The notes under the pieces are model-generated. The model had not been told where the DNA came from. It saw only the letters and a list, made by a program, of their open reading frames with translations, and did not search any database. Both the position numbers and the translations under genes were made by a program. A stretch of 64,000 nucleotides of DNA from Actinomadura harenae (GTDB taxonomy: Bacteria; Actinomycetota; Actinomycetes; Streptosporangiales; Streptosporangiaceae): assembly GCF_003696215.1 (NCBI RefSeq), contig NZ_RFFG01000003.1:1-64000 (forward strand). Reading direction: 5' to 3'. The number at the start of each line of letters is the position of its first letter. The stretch's first letter is position 1. Shown here piece by piece: positions 16,973 through 24,871 of this stretch.

Positions 16973-17179
16973 TTAGCCGATGACTTTTTGGCCGCTGTAG
17001 GTGCCGCCCCAGCAGGCGGTGGCTCCGGGTGGGCCGATCGGTCTGCCGCCGCCCTGCACGCACTGCAGCATCGTGATGTCGTCGGGCGCGGACGCCGAGG
17101 ACGGGGTGGTGCCGACCAGGGCGGCGATGGTCAGGGTGACGCCTGCGGTCAGTGCCAGTCGGGCAAGGAAGCTCGCCAT
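16973..17179 (-). CDS. Small secreted peptide
   Basis: The ATG at 17179 has AAAGGA 9 bases upstream and gives a 68-residue product. Residues 1-30 form a signal peptide (MASFLARLALTAGVTLTIAALVG, then ASA for cleavage). The mature part of about 38 residues has two cysteines (40 and 56), likely a disulfide, within CVQGGGRPIGPPGATACWGG. It is a secreted peptide of unknown role. Confidence 0.7.
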   Translation of the reverse strand: MASFLARLALTAGVTLTIAALVGTTPSSASAPDDITMLQCVQGGGRPIGPPGATACWGGTYSGQKVIG

Positions 17180-17264
17180 GCGCACGGATCCTTTCGTCTG
17201 TGGGTCGGCCGCTGGTGTCACTACCCGCGCATGTTCACACACATGCTGTGCCCGGAGGTGGGTG

Positions 17265-17849
17265 TCAGGCACCGTGGTTGCTTGCTTTATGTGTCGGCTG
17301 GTGCGCTGTTAGGTGCTGGAGGAGGTTCGCCAGGGCTTCCGTTAGGTCGTTCCACGGGAAGTCGCCCTCGGGCTCTTTGGTTCGGTCGGGGGCGGAAAGG
17401 CGTTCGGGGTCGAGGATGACGTTGACGCCCCAGGAGCGGAGGTCGGCGACGCTGCGCACGAAGGCCGGGTGGCGGGCGAGGGCGGCGTTGGGCCACGGGA
17501 CGGCGACGATCGGCAGCCCGAGTCCGATGGCCTCGTTGAGGAGGCCCAGCGCGAGGGTGTCGCTCGCGCCCTGAGCCCACTTGTTGATCGTGTTGAACGT
17601 CGCCGGGACGACCGCGAGCGCGTCGGGAGGCGGCAGGACGTCCGGGTCCTCGGGACGCTTGTACTCGGAGCGCACCGGATGGCCGGTGAGGTCGCGGAGC
17701 GCGTCGCCCGGGATGAACTTCGTGCCGGACGGCGTGGCGATCACGCATACCGTCCAGCCGTCCTTCTGGAGCCGGGGGATGAGGGCGGGCAGGTCCTTGG
17801 CGGGCCGTCCGCCGCAGGCGATCAGGTAGAGCACCGGTCCGTCCGACAC
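17265..17849 (-). CDS. Flavoprotein (Dfp/phosphopantothenoylcysteine decarboxylase-like)
   Basis: This 194-residue protein resembles the HFCD flavoprotein family (PF02441). It opens with VLYLIACGGRPA, a Rossmann-like FMN phosphate-binding region, and contains LAVVPATFNTINKWAQG in place of the PASANT motif that contacts FMN, followed by an LPIVAVPWPN segment. Members bind FMN and decarboxylate C-terminal cysteine-like substrates. It is much shorter than bifunctional CoaBC, so it is a stand-alone flavoprotein with unknown substrate. The stop lies just after the secreted-peptide gene. Confidence 0.8.
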   Translation of the reverse strand: MSDGPVLYLIACGGRPAKDLPALIPRLQKDGWTVCVIATPSGTKFIPGDALRDLTGHPVRSEYKRPEDPDVLPPPDALAVVPATFNTINKWAQGASDTLALGLLNEAIGLGLPIVAVPWPNAALARHPAFVRSVADLRSWGVNVILDPERLSAPDRTKEPEGDFPWNDLTEALANLLQHLTAHQPTHKASNHGA

Positions 17850-17882
17850 GCGTCCTCCCTCTCATGGGCTGATCTCAGCCTG

Positions 17883-18422
17883 TCACGGTTCCAGGGCCAG
17901 GCCGAAGTCGGCTCGGAGGGCGGCGGCCTGGGCGGGGGTGGCCAGGACGTAGATGTCGGCGGTGTGGCCGTCGTCGATGATCGTGTGGAAGACGCGCGGG
18001 TCGTCCCCGCCGGGTCCCAGCACGTCGATGGACTCCCAGACGGTGAGCCGGTCGAGGTAGTGGTCCATGAGGTGGTCGACGATCCAGGAGGTGGGCTCGC
18101 CGTTGAGGCGGAACTTCAGGATCTCCTCGTCGTCCTCTTCGACCAGCTGGACGTTGGTGACGGTGACCTCGCCCGAGCATGCCGCCGCGCTCTCCAGGAT
18201 GCCCCTGTAGCTGTCTTCGAGGTTGGTGACGTCGTCGCCGTGGACGACGACGGTCACACCGAATTCGTAGAGGAAGTCCACGACGTCTTCGGGGGCGATC
18301 TCCGCGTCGTGGTCCGGTGAGTACGTCGCGATCTTCGCCAGGGCTTCGTCCGCGCGTGCCCGGGTGACCATGCCGAGCTCCACCAGCCGGTCCGCGATGA
18401 TCCGGCTCGTCACCTTCGCCAT
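17883..18422 (-). CDS. Hypothetical protein, 179 aa
   Basis: This acidic, soluble protein has no signal peptide or membrane segment. The N-terminal 50 residues look helical (TSRIIADRLVELGMVTRARADEALAKI); the rest alternates strands and helices (VTVTNVQLVEEDDEEILKFRLNGEPTSWIVDHL). I do not recognise the family. The acidic alpha/beta character and the nearby Imm51-like gene make an immunity-type protein possible, but nothing in the sequence proves this. The ATG at 18422 is the only plausible start. Confidence 0.65.
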   Translation of the reverse strand: MAKVTSRIIADRLVELGMVTRARADEALAKIATYSPDHDAEIAPEDVVDFLYEFGVTVVVHGDDVTNLEDSYRGILESAAACSGEVTVTNVQLVEEDDEEILKFRLNGEPTSWIVDHLMDHYLDRLTVWESIDVLGPGGDDPRVFHTIIDDGHTADIYVLATPAQAAALRADFGLALEP

Positions 18423-18498
18423 GGCCCGAGTCTGACGGCCCGGTCGGACATTTCGACAGGGTCAGGAACCCTCATCGGGGCTGGGGCGTCCCAGCGCC

Positions 18499-18969
18499 AT
18501 GAGTGTGTCGACGACGGTGTTGCCGCTGGCGGGAGTCGCGCTCGGGTCCGCCGGGTCGTTGGTCGGTCAGTACCTCTCGACGCGTGTCGAGGTGCGGCGG
18601 ACGACGTTCGAGCAGGCCAAGGCGGAGCGGTCGGAGCGAAAAGAGGCGCTCATGGAGTTCCTCGCCGCGGCGCAGCAGGTGGAAATGTGCTTGGACAGGC
18701 GCTCCATGGGCGAGCGGGTGGAGGAGCCCGAGGCGTGGGACCTGCTGCACAAGCTCTGGCTCGCGAAGAAGGTTCCTGAGCTGGTGTGTTCGCCGGGGGT
18801 TGCGCAGGCGGCGCATGACTACACGCATGCGCTGGATGCGTTGGTTCGTGGGCGTGCTGCTGTGGAGGGTGGGTCGTCCAAGCGGGAGCTTCGGTTCGCG
18901 TTCATGGAAGCTGCTCGGGGGGAGCTTGGTGTGGCGGACGGGCCGTTGAGGCGGGAGCCGCCGGGTTAG
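18499..18969 (+). CDS. Hypothetical membrane-anchored protein, 156 aa
   Basis: A short N-terminal hydrophobic segment (residues about 5-28, VLPLAGVALGSAGSLVGQYL) is followed by a mostly helical, charged domain (VEVRRTTFEQAKAERSERKEALMEFLAAAQQVEMCLDRR) likely to form coiled coil. Proteins of this shape are frequent in streptomycetes and actinomadurae and have no assigned role. Codon use towards the 3' end (TTGGTTCGTGGGCG and similar) is less GC3-biased than in core genes, in keeping with an accessory origin. Confidence 0.6.
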   Translation: MSVSTTVLPLAGVALGSAGSLVGQYLSTRVEVRRTTFEQAKAERSERKEALMEFLAAAQQVEMCLDRRSMGERVEEPEAWDLLHKLWLAKKVPELVCSPGVAQAAHDYTHALDALVRGRAAVEGGSSKRELRFAFMEAARGELGVADGPLRREPPG

Positions 18970-18995
18970 GCAGGGGGCTCCGAGGAGGACGCTCC

Positions 18996-19334
18996 TCAGT
19001 CGTCGAAGTCGAAGTCGGCGGCCTTGGCGGCGGTGATGAGGGCGTCCATGCGGGTGGGGGTGGTGGCGAGGTCGGTGAGGAGGGTGCCCAGTTCCTCCAG
19101 GGCCGGACGGTCGGTGCCGTAGGCGCAGAACATGCTGCCCTCGGGGTCGTAGGAGACGCGGTCCTGGAGGGACGGGGCCTCGGTGGTCACCAGGAAGCGG
19201 GCGACGCCTTCCCAGAAGTAGCCGTTCGGTTCGTGGCCGCGCTGTTCGACCAGCTCGTCCACCTGGTTGGTTCCCGCGTCCAGGAGCAGGGAGAACGAGC
19301 CGGGGCTGGTTTCGATCAGTCTCACCGAGGTCAT
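18996..19334 (-). CDS. Imm51-like immunity protein
   Basis: Starting at the ATG at 19334 (MTSVRLIET), the 112-residue acidic protein has the core HEPNGYFWEGVARFLV that I associate with immunity protein family Imm51, and a C-terminal acidic tail (AADFDFDD). Imm51 proteins are predicted to neutralise polymorphic toxins. No toxin gene is visible next to it. A longer frame upstream to 19493 lacks similarity and overlaps the DUF1737 gene. The family call comes from memory of the motif and was not searched. Confidence 0.65.
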   Translation of the reverse strand: MTSVRLIETSPGSFSLLLDAGTNQVDELVEQRGHEPNGYFWEGVARFLVTTEAPSLQDRVSYDPEGSMFCAYGTDRPALEELGTLLTDLATTPTRMDALITAAKAADFDFDD

Positions 19335-19385
19335 GGGCGGAGCATCGCAGAGAGGTGTGACAGTCCCGGTTCGTAAGATCGCGGC

Positions 19386-19568
19386 ATGAGCGAGGAACGT
19401 GAACTGCCGCGGTACCGCGTGCTGACAGGGCCCGACGACGCCGCGTTCTGCCGGCGGGTGAGCGAGGCGCTGGATCTGGGATACGAACTGCATGGGCCGC
19501 CTTCCGTGACGTTCAACGGGGAGCGGGTCATCGTGGCTCAGGCGCTGGTCCGGAACCGGGACGCCTGA
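19386..19568 (+). CDS. DUF1737 domain protein
   Basis: This 60-residue protein matches the DUF1737 pattern: YRVLTGPDDAAFCRRVSEALDLGYELHG, then a strand with GERVIVAQALVR. Such small alpha/beta proteins have no known function. The stop is separated from the following methyltransferase ATG by 2 bases, so the two are probably co-translated. Confidence 0.75.
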   Translation: MSEERELPRYRVLTGPDDAAFCRRVSEALDLGYELHGPPSVTFNGERVIVAQALVRNRDA

Positions 19569-19570
19569 GG

Positions 19571-20341
19571 ATGCGCGGATTCGAGGAGCTGGTCGCCGAG
19601 GCGTCCGGGGTCTCGGTGGACGGGTGGGACTTCTCCTGGCTGGACGGGCGGGCCACCGAGGCGCGGCCGTCCTGGGAGTACGCGGGCGTGATGGCCGCGC
19701 GGCTGGCGGACGTCCGGTCGGCGCTGGACGTCCAGACCGGCGGCGGGGAGGTGCTCGCGCTGGCCGGGAGGCTGCCGGTGACCATGGCGGCGACCGAGTC
19801 GTGGCCGCCGAACGCGGCCAGGGCGACGGCGTTGCTGGGGCCGCGCGGGGTCGTGGTCGTCGCGACGCCGGACGAGCCGCCGCTGCCGTTCGCGGACGGC
19901 GCGTTCGAGCTGGTCACGTCCCGGCATCCGGCGACGGTGTGGTGGGACGAGATCGCGCGGGTGCTGGAGCCCGGCGGGACGTACCTGGCGCAGCACGTCG
20001 GCCCGGCGAGCGTGTTCGAGGTGACGGAGTGGTTCCTCGGGCCGCAGCCGGAGGCGCGGAGCCTGCGGGATCCGGAGGCGGAGGGCGCGGCCGCTCGGGC
20101 GGCGGGGCTGGAGATCGTCGACCTGCGGACCGAACGGCTGCGGATGGAGTTCTCCGACATCGGCGCCGTTGTCTACTTCCTGCGCAAGGTGATCTGGATC
20201 GTGCCCGGGTTCACCGTCGAGAGGCATCGCGACAGGCTGCGTGAACTGGACGAGCGGATCCGGCGGGACGGGCCGTTCGTCGCGCACTCGGCCCGGACCC
20301 TGATCGAGGCGCGGAAGCCGGGGACCGGGCCGGGCGCGTAG
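19571..20341 (+). CDS. SAM-dependent methyltransferase
   Basis: This 256-residue protein has a class I methyltransferase layout. SALDVQTGGGEVLA (residues about 50-63) is a glycine-rich SAM-binding loop in which the usual acidic residue and GxGxG are altered. LPFADGAFELVTSRH and the RVLEPGGTYLAQH strand follow, both typical of the family. The N-terminal region carries aromatic residues for substrate binding. The substrate is unknown. It is coupled to the DUF1737 gene. Confidence 0.85.
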   Translation: MRGFEELVAEASGVSVDGWDFSWLDGRATEARPSWEYAGVMAARLADVRSALDVQTGGGEVLALAGRLPVTMAATESWPPNAARATALLGPRGVVVVATPDEPPLPFADGAFELVTSRHPATVWWDEIARVLEPGGTYLAQHVGPASVFEVTEWFLGPQPEARSLRDPEAEGAAARAAGLEIVDLRTERLRMEFSDIGAVVYFLRKVIWIVPGFTVERHRDRLRELDERIRRDGPFVAHSARTLIEARKPGTGPGA

Positions 20342-20349
20342 CCGGCGGT

Positions 20350-20571
20350 TCAGGTGGACGTAGTGCGCCAGCCGTCCTTGAACTCGTTGTCGTGCTCGTC
20401 GTGGACGAGGCCCGCGTAGTGGTCGAGTTTGTCGGCGTTCTCCAGGACCTTGGAGAAGTCCTTGGAGTGGTCGGCGATGTTGGCCTTCTCGTCGTCGCGG
20501 CGGCGGCGCCAGTGGAGTTCGGCCTGGGCGTGCTCGATCAGGCGTTCCAGGTTGGTCTCGGTCGCGTTCAA
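20350..20571 (-). CDS. Hypothetical small protein, 73 aa
   Basis: The start is a TTG at 20571 with GGGGGG a few bases upstream. The product is helical and charged (ERLIEHAQAELHWRRRRDDEKANIADHSKDFSKVL). It has no membrane segment and no motif I know. It lies between the methyltransferase and the SARP-AraC regulator. A competing frame on the plus strand (20392-20595) is less convincing. Confidence 0.45.
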   Translation of the reverse strand: MNATETNLERLIEHAQAELHWRRRRDDEKANIADHSKDFSKVLENADKLDHYAGLVHDEHDNEFKDGWRTTST

Positions 20572-20625
20572 CGTTCCCCCCGAATGCTGTGCTGACCTGG
20601 GGGTTCTTCCCTGTTCGCCGCGCCG

Positions 20626-22314
20626 TTACGCGGAGTGGCGGAGGTCGGCGGCGGTCTGGCCGTACTCGGCTTTGAGGGCGCGGCTGACGTGGGCGGCGTC
20701 CAGGACGCCCCAGCGGGCGGCGATGGACGCGACGGAGCGGTGGGCGAGGGCCGGGTCGAGCAGGTCGCGGCGGATCCGGGACAGGCGTTCGCGGCGGACC
20801 CAGCGCATGAACGTCAGGTCCCGGTCGCGGAGGAGCTGGTGCAGGTGGCGCGGGGAGATGCCGTGCCGGGCCGCGACCGACTCGACCGAGAGCGCCGGGT
20901 CGTGCAGGTTCGCCGTGGCGTAGGCGAGGACGCGGTCGGCGAGCCCGGCCGGGGTCTCGGCGCGTTCGGGCGTCGAGGCGGTGAGCGCGGCGAGGACGAG
21001 GGAGGTCAGCGCGTCCGCGAGGTGGCGTCCGGCGGGGGAGGGCAGGGTGCCGAGGCGGTCGGTGACGCCCGCGAGGCAGGTGGTGATGAGGGAGGTCAGG
21101 CCCGCGTCGGACGGGAGGCGGAGGGCGGTGCGGCGGGCCAGGGCGTCCGCGCGGTCGCCGAGGAGGGGCCGCGGGACGCCGAGGAACGTCACGTCGCACG
21201 GTCCCGGGACGCTGATGGTGTACGGCCGGGTCATGTCGCAGACGACCAGGTCGCCGCGGCCGATCCGGGATTCGCGGCCGTCCTGGTGGACGGTGATCCG
21301 GGACGCGGAGCGGTTCAGCACGACCTTCAGCAGGTCGCGGTCGGTGGAGCTGATCGCCCGCGGTCCGCGGGATACGGTGTGCGGGGTGCAGCGGAGGTGT
21401 CCGACGACGAGCGGGCCCGCCTTGACGGCGTTGAGGGAGCCGCGGAACGACGTCTCGCCCACCGGGTCCAGGTTCAGCGGGGCGAGCAGCTCGGAGGCCG
21501 TGGCGCTGGCCTCCTCGGCGGTCCGCAGGTCCTGCGGCGAACGGCGGGCGGACGGCGGGGAGAGGCGCTGCCGCAGCCGGCACAGGCGCGGTCCCGGGGC
21601 GAGGCCGGCCTCCTCGGCGAGGACGCGGCGGGCGTCCTCGAACGCGGCGACGGCGTCGGCGGTCCGGCCGCACGCGTGCAGCGCGGTGATCAGCCGGGCC
21701 CACAGCTCCTCGTTCAGCGGGTGCTCGGCGGTCGGTTCGACGAGGCGGGGCGCGAGGTCGCTCGCGCGGCCGAGCCGGAGTTCCGCGTCCGCCCAGTCCA
21801 GGAGGGCGCCGAGGCGTAGTTCGGCGAGGCGGCGCGCGTCCAGGTGGGTGGGCGGTGTCTCGGGGACGTCCTCGTAGGCGTCGCGTCCGCGCCACAGGTC
21901 GAGGGCACCCCTGAGCAGTGCGGCGGCCTCGCGCGGGTCGGTGGCGGCGCGTCCTTCGCGGACGAGGGCCTCGAAGCGGTCCACGTCCAGTTCGCCCGGG
22001 TGGACGACGAGCCGGTAGCCGTCGCCGCGCCGTTCGACGCGCGCCGGGTCGCCCAGGACCGTGTGCCGCAGCGTGTGCACGTACCCGTGGACGTTCTTGA
22101 GGGCGCTGCTCGGCGGCGCGTCGCCCCAGAGGGCCTCGAGGAGCGTGTCGACGGGGACCGTCCGGCCCGCGCGGCAGAGCAGGACCGAGAGGACGGCCCG
22201 GACCTTCGGGGTGCCGCGCGGCGCGGCCCGCCCGTCGTGCCGGACCTCCAGCGGTCCGAGCACGGCGAACTCCAGGGCGACCGTCGCCGGTCCGCTCTCG
22301 CCCACGTGGATCAC
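20626..22314 (-). CDS. SARP (winged-helix/BTAD) fused to AraC-type regulator
   Basis: The GTG start at 22314 is preceded by GGAGGGGGA and gives 562 residues. Residues 15-104 form an OmpR-type winged helix (LEFAVLGPLEVRHDG, then the recognition region NVHGYVHTLRHTV). Residues 111-255 form a bacterial transcriptional activation domain (LDVDRFEALVREGR, WRGRDAYEDV, LHACGRTADAVAAFEDARRVL). After a linker, 288-445 match the sensor part of AraC regulators. Residues 468-562 are the AraC double helix-turn-helix (LSVESVAARHGISPRHLHQLLR, RSVASIAARWGVLDAAHVSRALKAEYG). Two complete DNA-binding modules in one chain is unusual. It is divergent from the XRE-pseudoglycosidase gene, a likely partner or target. 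Confidence 0.9.
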   Translation of the reverse strand: MIHVGESGPATVALEFAVLGPLEVRHDGRAAPRGTPKVRAVLSVLLCRAGRTVPVDTLLEALWGDAPPSSALKNVHGYVHTLRHTVLGDPARVERRGDGYRLVVHPGELDVDRFEALVREGRAATDPREAAALLRGALDLWRGRDAYEDVPETPPTHLDARRLAELRLGALLDWADAELRLGRASDLAPRLVEPTAEHPLNEELWARLITALHACGRTADAVAAFEDARRVLAEEAGLAPGPRLCRLRQRLSPPSARRSPQDLRTAEEASATASELLAPLNLDPVGETSFRGSLNAVKAGPLVVGHLRCTPHTVSRGPRAISSTDRDLLKVVLNRSASRITVHQDGRESRIGRGDLVVCDMTRPYTISVPGPCDVTFLGVPRPLLGDRADALARRTALRLPSDAGLTSLITTCLAGVTDRLGTLPSPAGRHLADALTSLVLAALTASTPERAETPAGLADRVLAYATANLHDPALSVESVAARHGISPRHLHQLLRDRDLTFMRWVRRERLSRIRRDLLDPALAHRSVASIAARWGVLDAAHVSRALKAEYGQTAADLRHSA

Positions 22315-22506
22315 GCTCCCCCTCCGCTCCGCGCCGGTCTCGGCAGGCGGCCCCTCGAGAGAAGCGTGGATCGGCGCGCGGGGCGGCGGCAAGCGGTTCC
22401 GGCCGTGGGACGGTCCCACCGGTGCCGACCTGCGGTGATGGTCGAAGGTTGGGACGCCGTGGCATGCTGTGCGCGGTCCGCCCCCGGCGCGAGCGGGAGG
22501 AGAGCG

Positions 22507-24189
22507 GTGGACGACGGAGCCGAGAGCCTCGCGGGGCTGCTGTCGGAGCTGAAGGAGCGCAGCGGGCTGAGCTTCGCCGAGCTCGCCCGCCGCACCCACA
22601 CGAGCCGCTCCACCCTGCACCGCTACTGCACGGGGGTGAGCGTCCCGGACAAGGACAGGTACGACATCGTCCTGGCGTTCGCGAGGGAGTGCGGCGCGTC
22701 CCCGCGCGAGCTCAACGACCTCTTCCGCCGCTGGACGATCGCCGTCGCGGTCGCCGAGGGCCGCGCGATCGAGGAGGACCGGCCCGTCCCGGACGAGCCT
22801 CCGCCTCCGCCTCCGCCTCCGCCTCCGCCTCTGCCTCGGCCCGAGACGGGGCGGCGGTGGTGGAGACGGCCATGGTCGAAACGGCCATGGTCGAAACGGC
22901 TGTGGTGGAGACGGCCGCGGTTCCTGCGGGTGGCCGGGGGTGTGGCGGCGGTCGCCGTGCTGGCCGGGGCGGGCGTGTGGCTCGGCGTGTCGCGGCGGGA
23001 CGCGCCGGACGGCCCGCCGGATCCCGGCGGCCGGTGGACGTGGGCGGCGTGGCCCGTGCCGTCCTCGATGTTCGGCGTGACGATCAACAGCAACACCGGG
23101 ACGATGCCGTCCTTCCGGGTCGGAGGGGTGCGGTTCTGGGACGGCGCGACCCGCTGGGCCGACCTCGAACCGCGGCGCGGGACGTACCGCTGGGCGCCGC
23201 TCGACCGGCTCGTCGACGGCGCGCGGCGAGCCGGGCTCCCCGCGCTCTACACGTTCGGCGGCACCCCGCGGTGGGCGGCGCCGGGCGGCCCGCCGACCGT
23301 GTACACCGACGGGTCCCGCGCCGCGCCGCCGGACGACCTCGCCGACTGGGACGCGTTCGTCCGCGCGCTCGCCCGCCGGTACAAGGGCCGCCTGGAGGCG
23401 TACGAGCTCTGGGACTCGGCCAACGACCGGCACTTCTTCAACGGGGATCCGCGTTCGCTGGTCGCGATGGTCGACCACGCGTCCGGGATCATCAAGGCGG
23501 CCGATCCGGGCGCGACCGTCGTCTGCCCCTCGATGGGGCGTCTGACCAGCCAGGACGGCCTGGCGTTCGTGGCGCGGTTCGCCGAGCTCGGCGGCTACCG
23601 GAAGTGTGACGCCGGAGGGATCAAACTGTTCCCTCGCGGCCCGCACGACCCGCCCGAAACGCTCGTCCCGGTGCTCGAGTCCCTCAACAGGACGCTGCAC
23701 GCGGCCGGGACGGGCATCCCCCTCTGGGACACCGGACCGAACTTCGACGTCCCGCTGCTCGACCGGCTCCAGGACGACGACGCGCGCGACTTCGCCGTCC
23801 GGTTCTTCCTCGTCGGCCTCTACGGGCTCGACCTCGACCTGCGCCGGACGTACTTCTACAACTGGGGCGGCAGCCGCGTCCCGGTCGTCCTGCAGGTGGA
23901 GGGCGAGCCGCCGACGCCCGCCGCGCGCGGTGTCGAGACGCTGGAGCGGTGGCTCGCCGGGGCGTCCGTCCAGAGCTGCGGACACGGGACGGCCGACGGC
24001 CTGCCCGCCGGCGTCTGGCAGTGCCGGTTCACGACCGGGACGATCCGCTGGTCCGCGCGCGGCGGCGTGACGATGCCGGTCGGCGCGCGCTCCGTCGTCG
24101 TCCACAGGCTGGACGGCACGACCGCGACGATCCCCGCCGGAAGCAATCTCCGAGTGACCGAGGCGCCCGTCTTCCTCACGTCGAGCTGA
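22507..24189 (+). CDS. XRE helix-turn-helix, membrane anchor and degenerate GH39-like domain
   Basis: The GTG at 22507 with GGGAGGAGA upstream gives 560 residues. Residues 8-65 are a Cro/CI-type helix-turn-helix (LSFAELARRTHTSRSTLHRYCTG). A polyproline run (98-108) and a basic repeat RRPWSKRPWSKR precede one transmembrane helix (141-161). The outer part (about 180-490) reads as a TIM-barrel glycosidase of GH39 type (RWADLEPRRGTYRW, YTFGGTPRWA). At the acid/base site the usual W-N-E is W-D-S (302-304), and the nucleophile region is LWDTGPNF with glycine where glutamate is expected. Catalysis therefore looks lost, and a carbohydrate-sensing role coupled to the DNA-binding end is inferred. Confidence 0.82.
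   Translation: MDDGAESLAGLLSELKERSGLSFAELARRTHTSRSTLHRYCTGVSVPDKDRYDIVLAFARECGASPRELNDLFRRWTIAVAVAEGRAIEEDRPVPDEPPPPPPPPPPPLPRPETGRRWWRRPWSKRPWSKRLWWRRPRFLRVAGGVAAVAVLAGAGVWLGVSRRDAPDGPPDPGGRWTWAAWPVPSSMFGVTINSNTGTMPSFRVGGVRFWDGATRWADLEPRRGTYRWAPLDRLVDGARRAGLPALYTFGGTPRWAAPGGPPTVYTDGSRAAPPDDLADWDAFVRALARRYKGRLEAYELWDSANDRHFFNGDPRSLVAMVDHASGIIKAADPGATVVCPSMGRLTSQDGLAFVARFAELGGYRKCDAGGIKLFPRGPHDPPETLVPVLESLNRTLHAAGTGIPLWDTGPNFDVPLLDRLQDDDARDFAVRFFLVGLYGLDLDLRRTYFYNWGGSRVPVVLQVEGEPPTPAARGVETLERWLAGASVQSCGHGTADGLPAGVWQCRFTTGTIRWSARGGVTMPVGARSVVVHRLDGTTATIPAGSNLRVTEAPVFLTSS
22798..22920 (+). repeat. Hexanucleotide and 15-bp tandem repeats inside the XRE-GH gene
   Basis: CCTCCG is repeated about six times at 22798-22839 and encodes polyproline. 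From 22862 to 22920, 15-bp units of GAAACGGCCATGGTC type encode the repeated RPWSK block. Both are in-frame and could vary in length by slippage, changing the distance between the DNA-binding domain and the membrane. Confidence 0.8.
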
Positions 24190-24246
24190 TTTCCCGAGGC
24201 CACGGACGGATTGGGCCAAGGAGGCCCTTCCGGATGACGCCGGTCA

Positions 24247-24282
24247 GCGTTCACATTGCGTACGGTCACGGTCACATTGCCG
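24247..24282 (+). promoter_or_regulatory. Direct repeat TCACATTGC upstream of the RsbW-like gene
   Basis: GTTCACATTGCGTAC and GGTCACATTGCCGG are repeated with a 21-base period, about 70-100 bases before the start at 24350. They could be tandem activator sites or a degenerate promoter repeat. Confidence 0.3.
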
Positions 24283-24349
24283 GTACCAGGCGTTTCCCGT
24301 GGTGCGTGCCGGGAATTCTGCTCCCATCGAGGGAACGGAGGCGGGCCCC

Positions 24350-24751
24350 ATGGAGGTCGTCATCGAAATGACCCTGCCCAGGGACGCGGAGAGCGCGCCC
24401 CTCGCACGGCACACGCTGGACGCCTCGCTCCGCGGGCTCGGGGTCGGCTCGGACGTCCGCGCCGACATCGCGCTGGCCCTGGGCGAGGCCTGCGCGAACG
24501 TCATCCAGCACGCCGTGTCCAGTGCCGCCTACGAGATCCGCGCCCAGCTCGACCCGGGCCGCTGCGTCGTCGACGTCATCGACGGCGGCGGCGGGGAGGC
24601 CCCGCAGAGCTGGACCGGGACGCATGATCCCGTCCATGACGAGAACGGCCGCGGACTGACGCTCATGCACGCGTTCACCGACGACCTGGAGATCAGCGGA
24701 CGCGCCGACAAGGAGGGGTCGGTCGTCCATTTCGAGAAGTCCTTCGACTGA
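24350..24751 (+). CDS. RsbW/SpoIIAB-like ATP-binding (anti-sigma kinase family) protein
   Basis: The ATG at 24350 has GGAG 10 bases upstream and gives 133 residues, a normal length for the HATPase_c_2 family. The N-box is at GEACANVIQHA (residues 45-55), the nucleotide-binding aspartate at VVDVIDGGGG (74-83), and the G2 motif ENGRGLTLM at 98-106. Such proteins either phosphorylate an anti-sigma antagonist and bind a sigma factor, or act as stand-alone regulators. No STAS antagonist or SigB-type sigma gene is adjacent. A paralogue with a long insert is at 55477. Confidence 0.88.
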   Translation: MEVVIEMTLPRDAESAPLARHTLDASLRGLGVGSDVRADIALALGEACANVIQHAVSSAAYEIRAQLDPGRCVVDVIDGGGGEAPQSWTGTHDPVHDENGRGLTLMHAFTDDLEISGRADKEGSVVHFEKSFD

Positions 24752-24799
24752 CCACCGGTAAAGGACCGCCGAAGACGGTCGCTATTCGGCTGGAACGGA

Positions 24800-24837
24800 A
24801 AAGGCCCCGCCCCCAGGAAACGGGAGACGGGGCCTTT
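24800..24837 (+). terminator. Terminator after the RsbW-like gene
   Basis: AAAGGCCCCG (24800-24809) pairs with CGGGGCCTTT (24828-24837). The hairpin can act on both strands, as AAA and TTT flank it. Confidence 0.8.
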
Positions 24838-24871
24838 CTCAAGCCGTCAGCCGCTGACGGCTCCCATGACG

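Noticed and set aside
17472..18320. Plus-strand open frame of about 280 codons opposite the flavoprotein and the 179-residue hypothetical gene
   Set aside because: It spans two minus-strand genes, has no plausible ribosome site and shows Gly/Val/Asp-rich shadow composition.
19538..22465. 975-codon minus-strand frame across the methyltransferase and SARP-AraC genes
   Set aside because: It has no family similarity; the overlapping genes in other frames have clear domains and ribosome sites.
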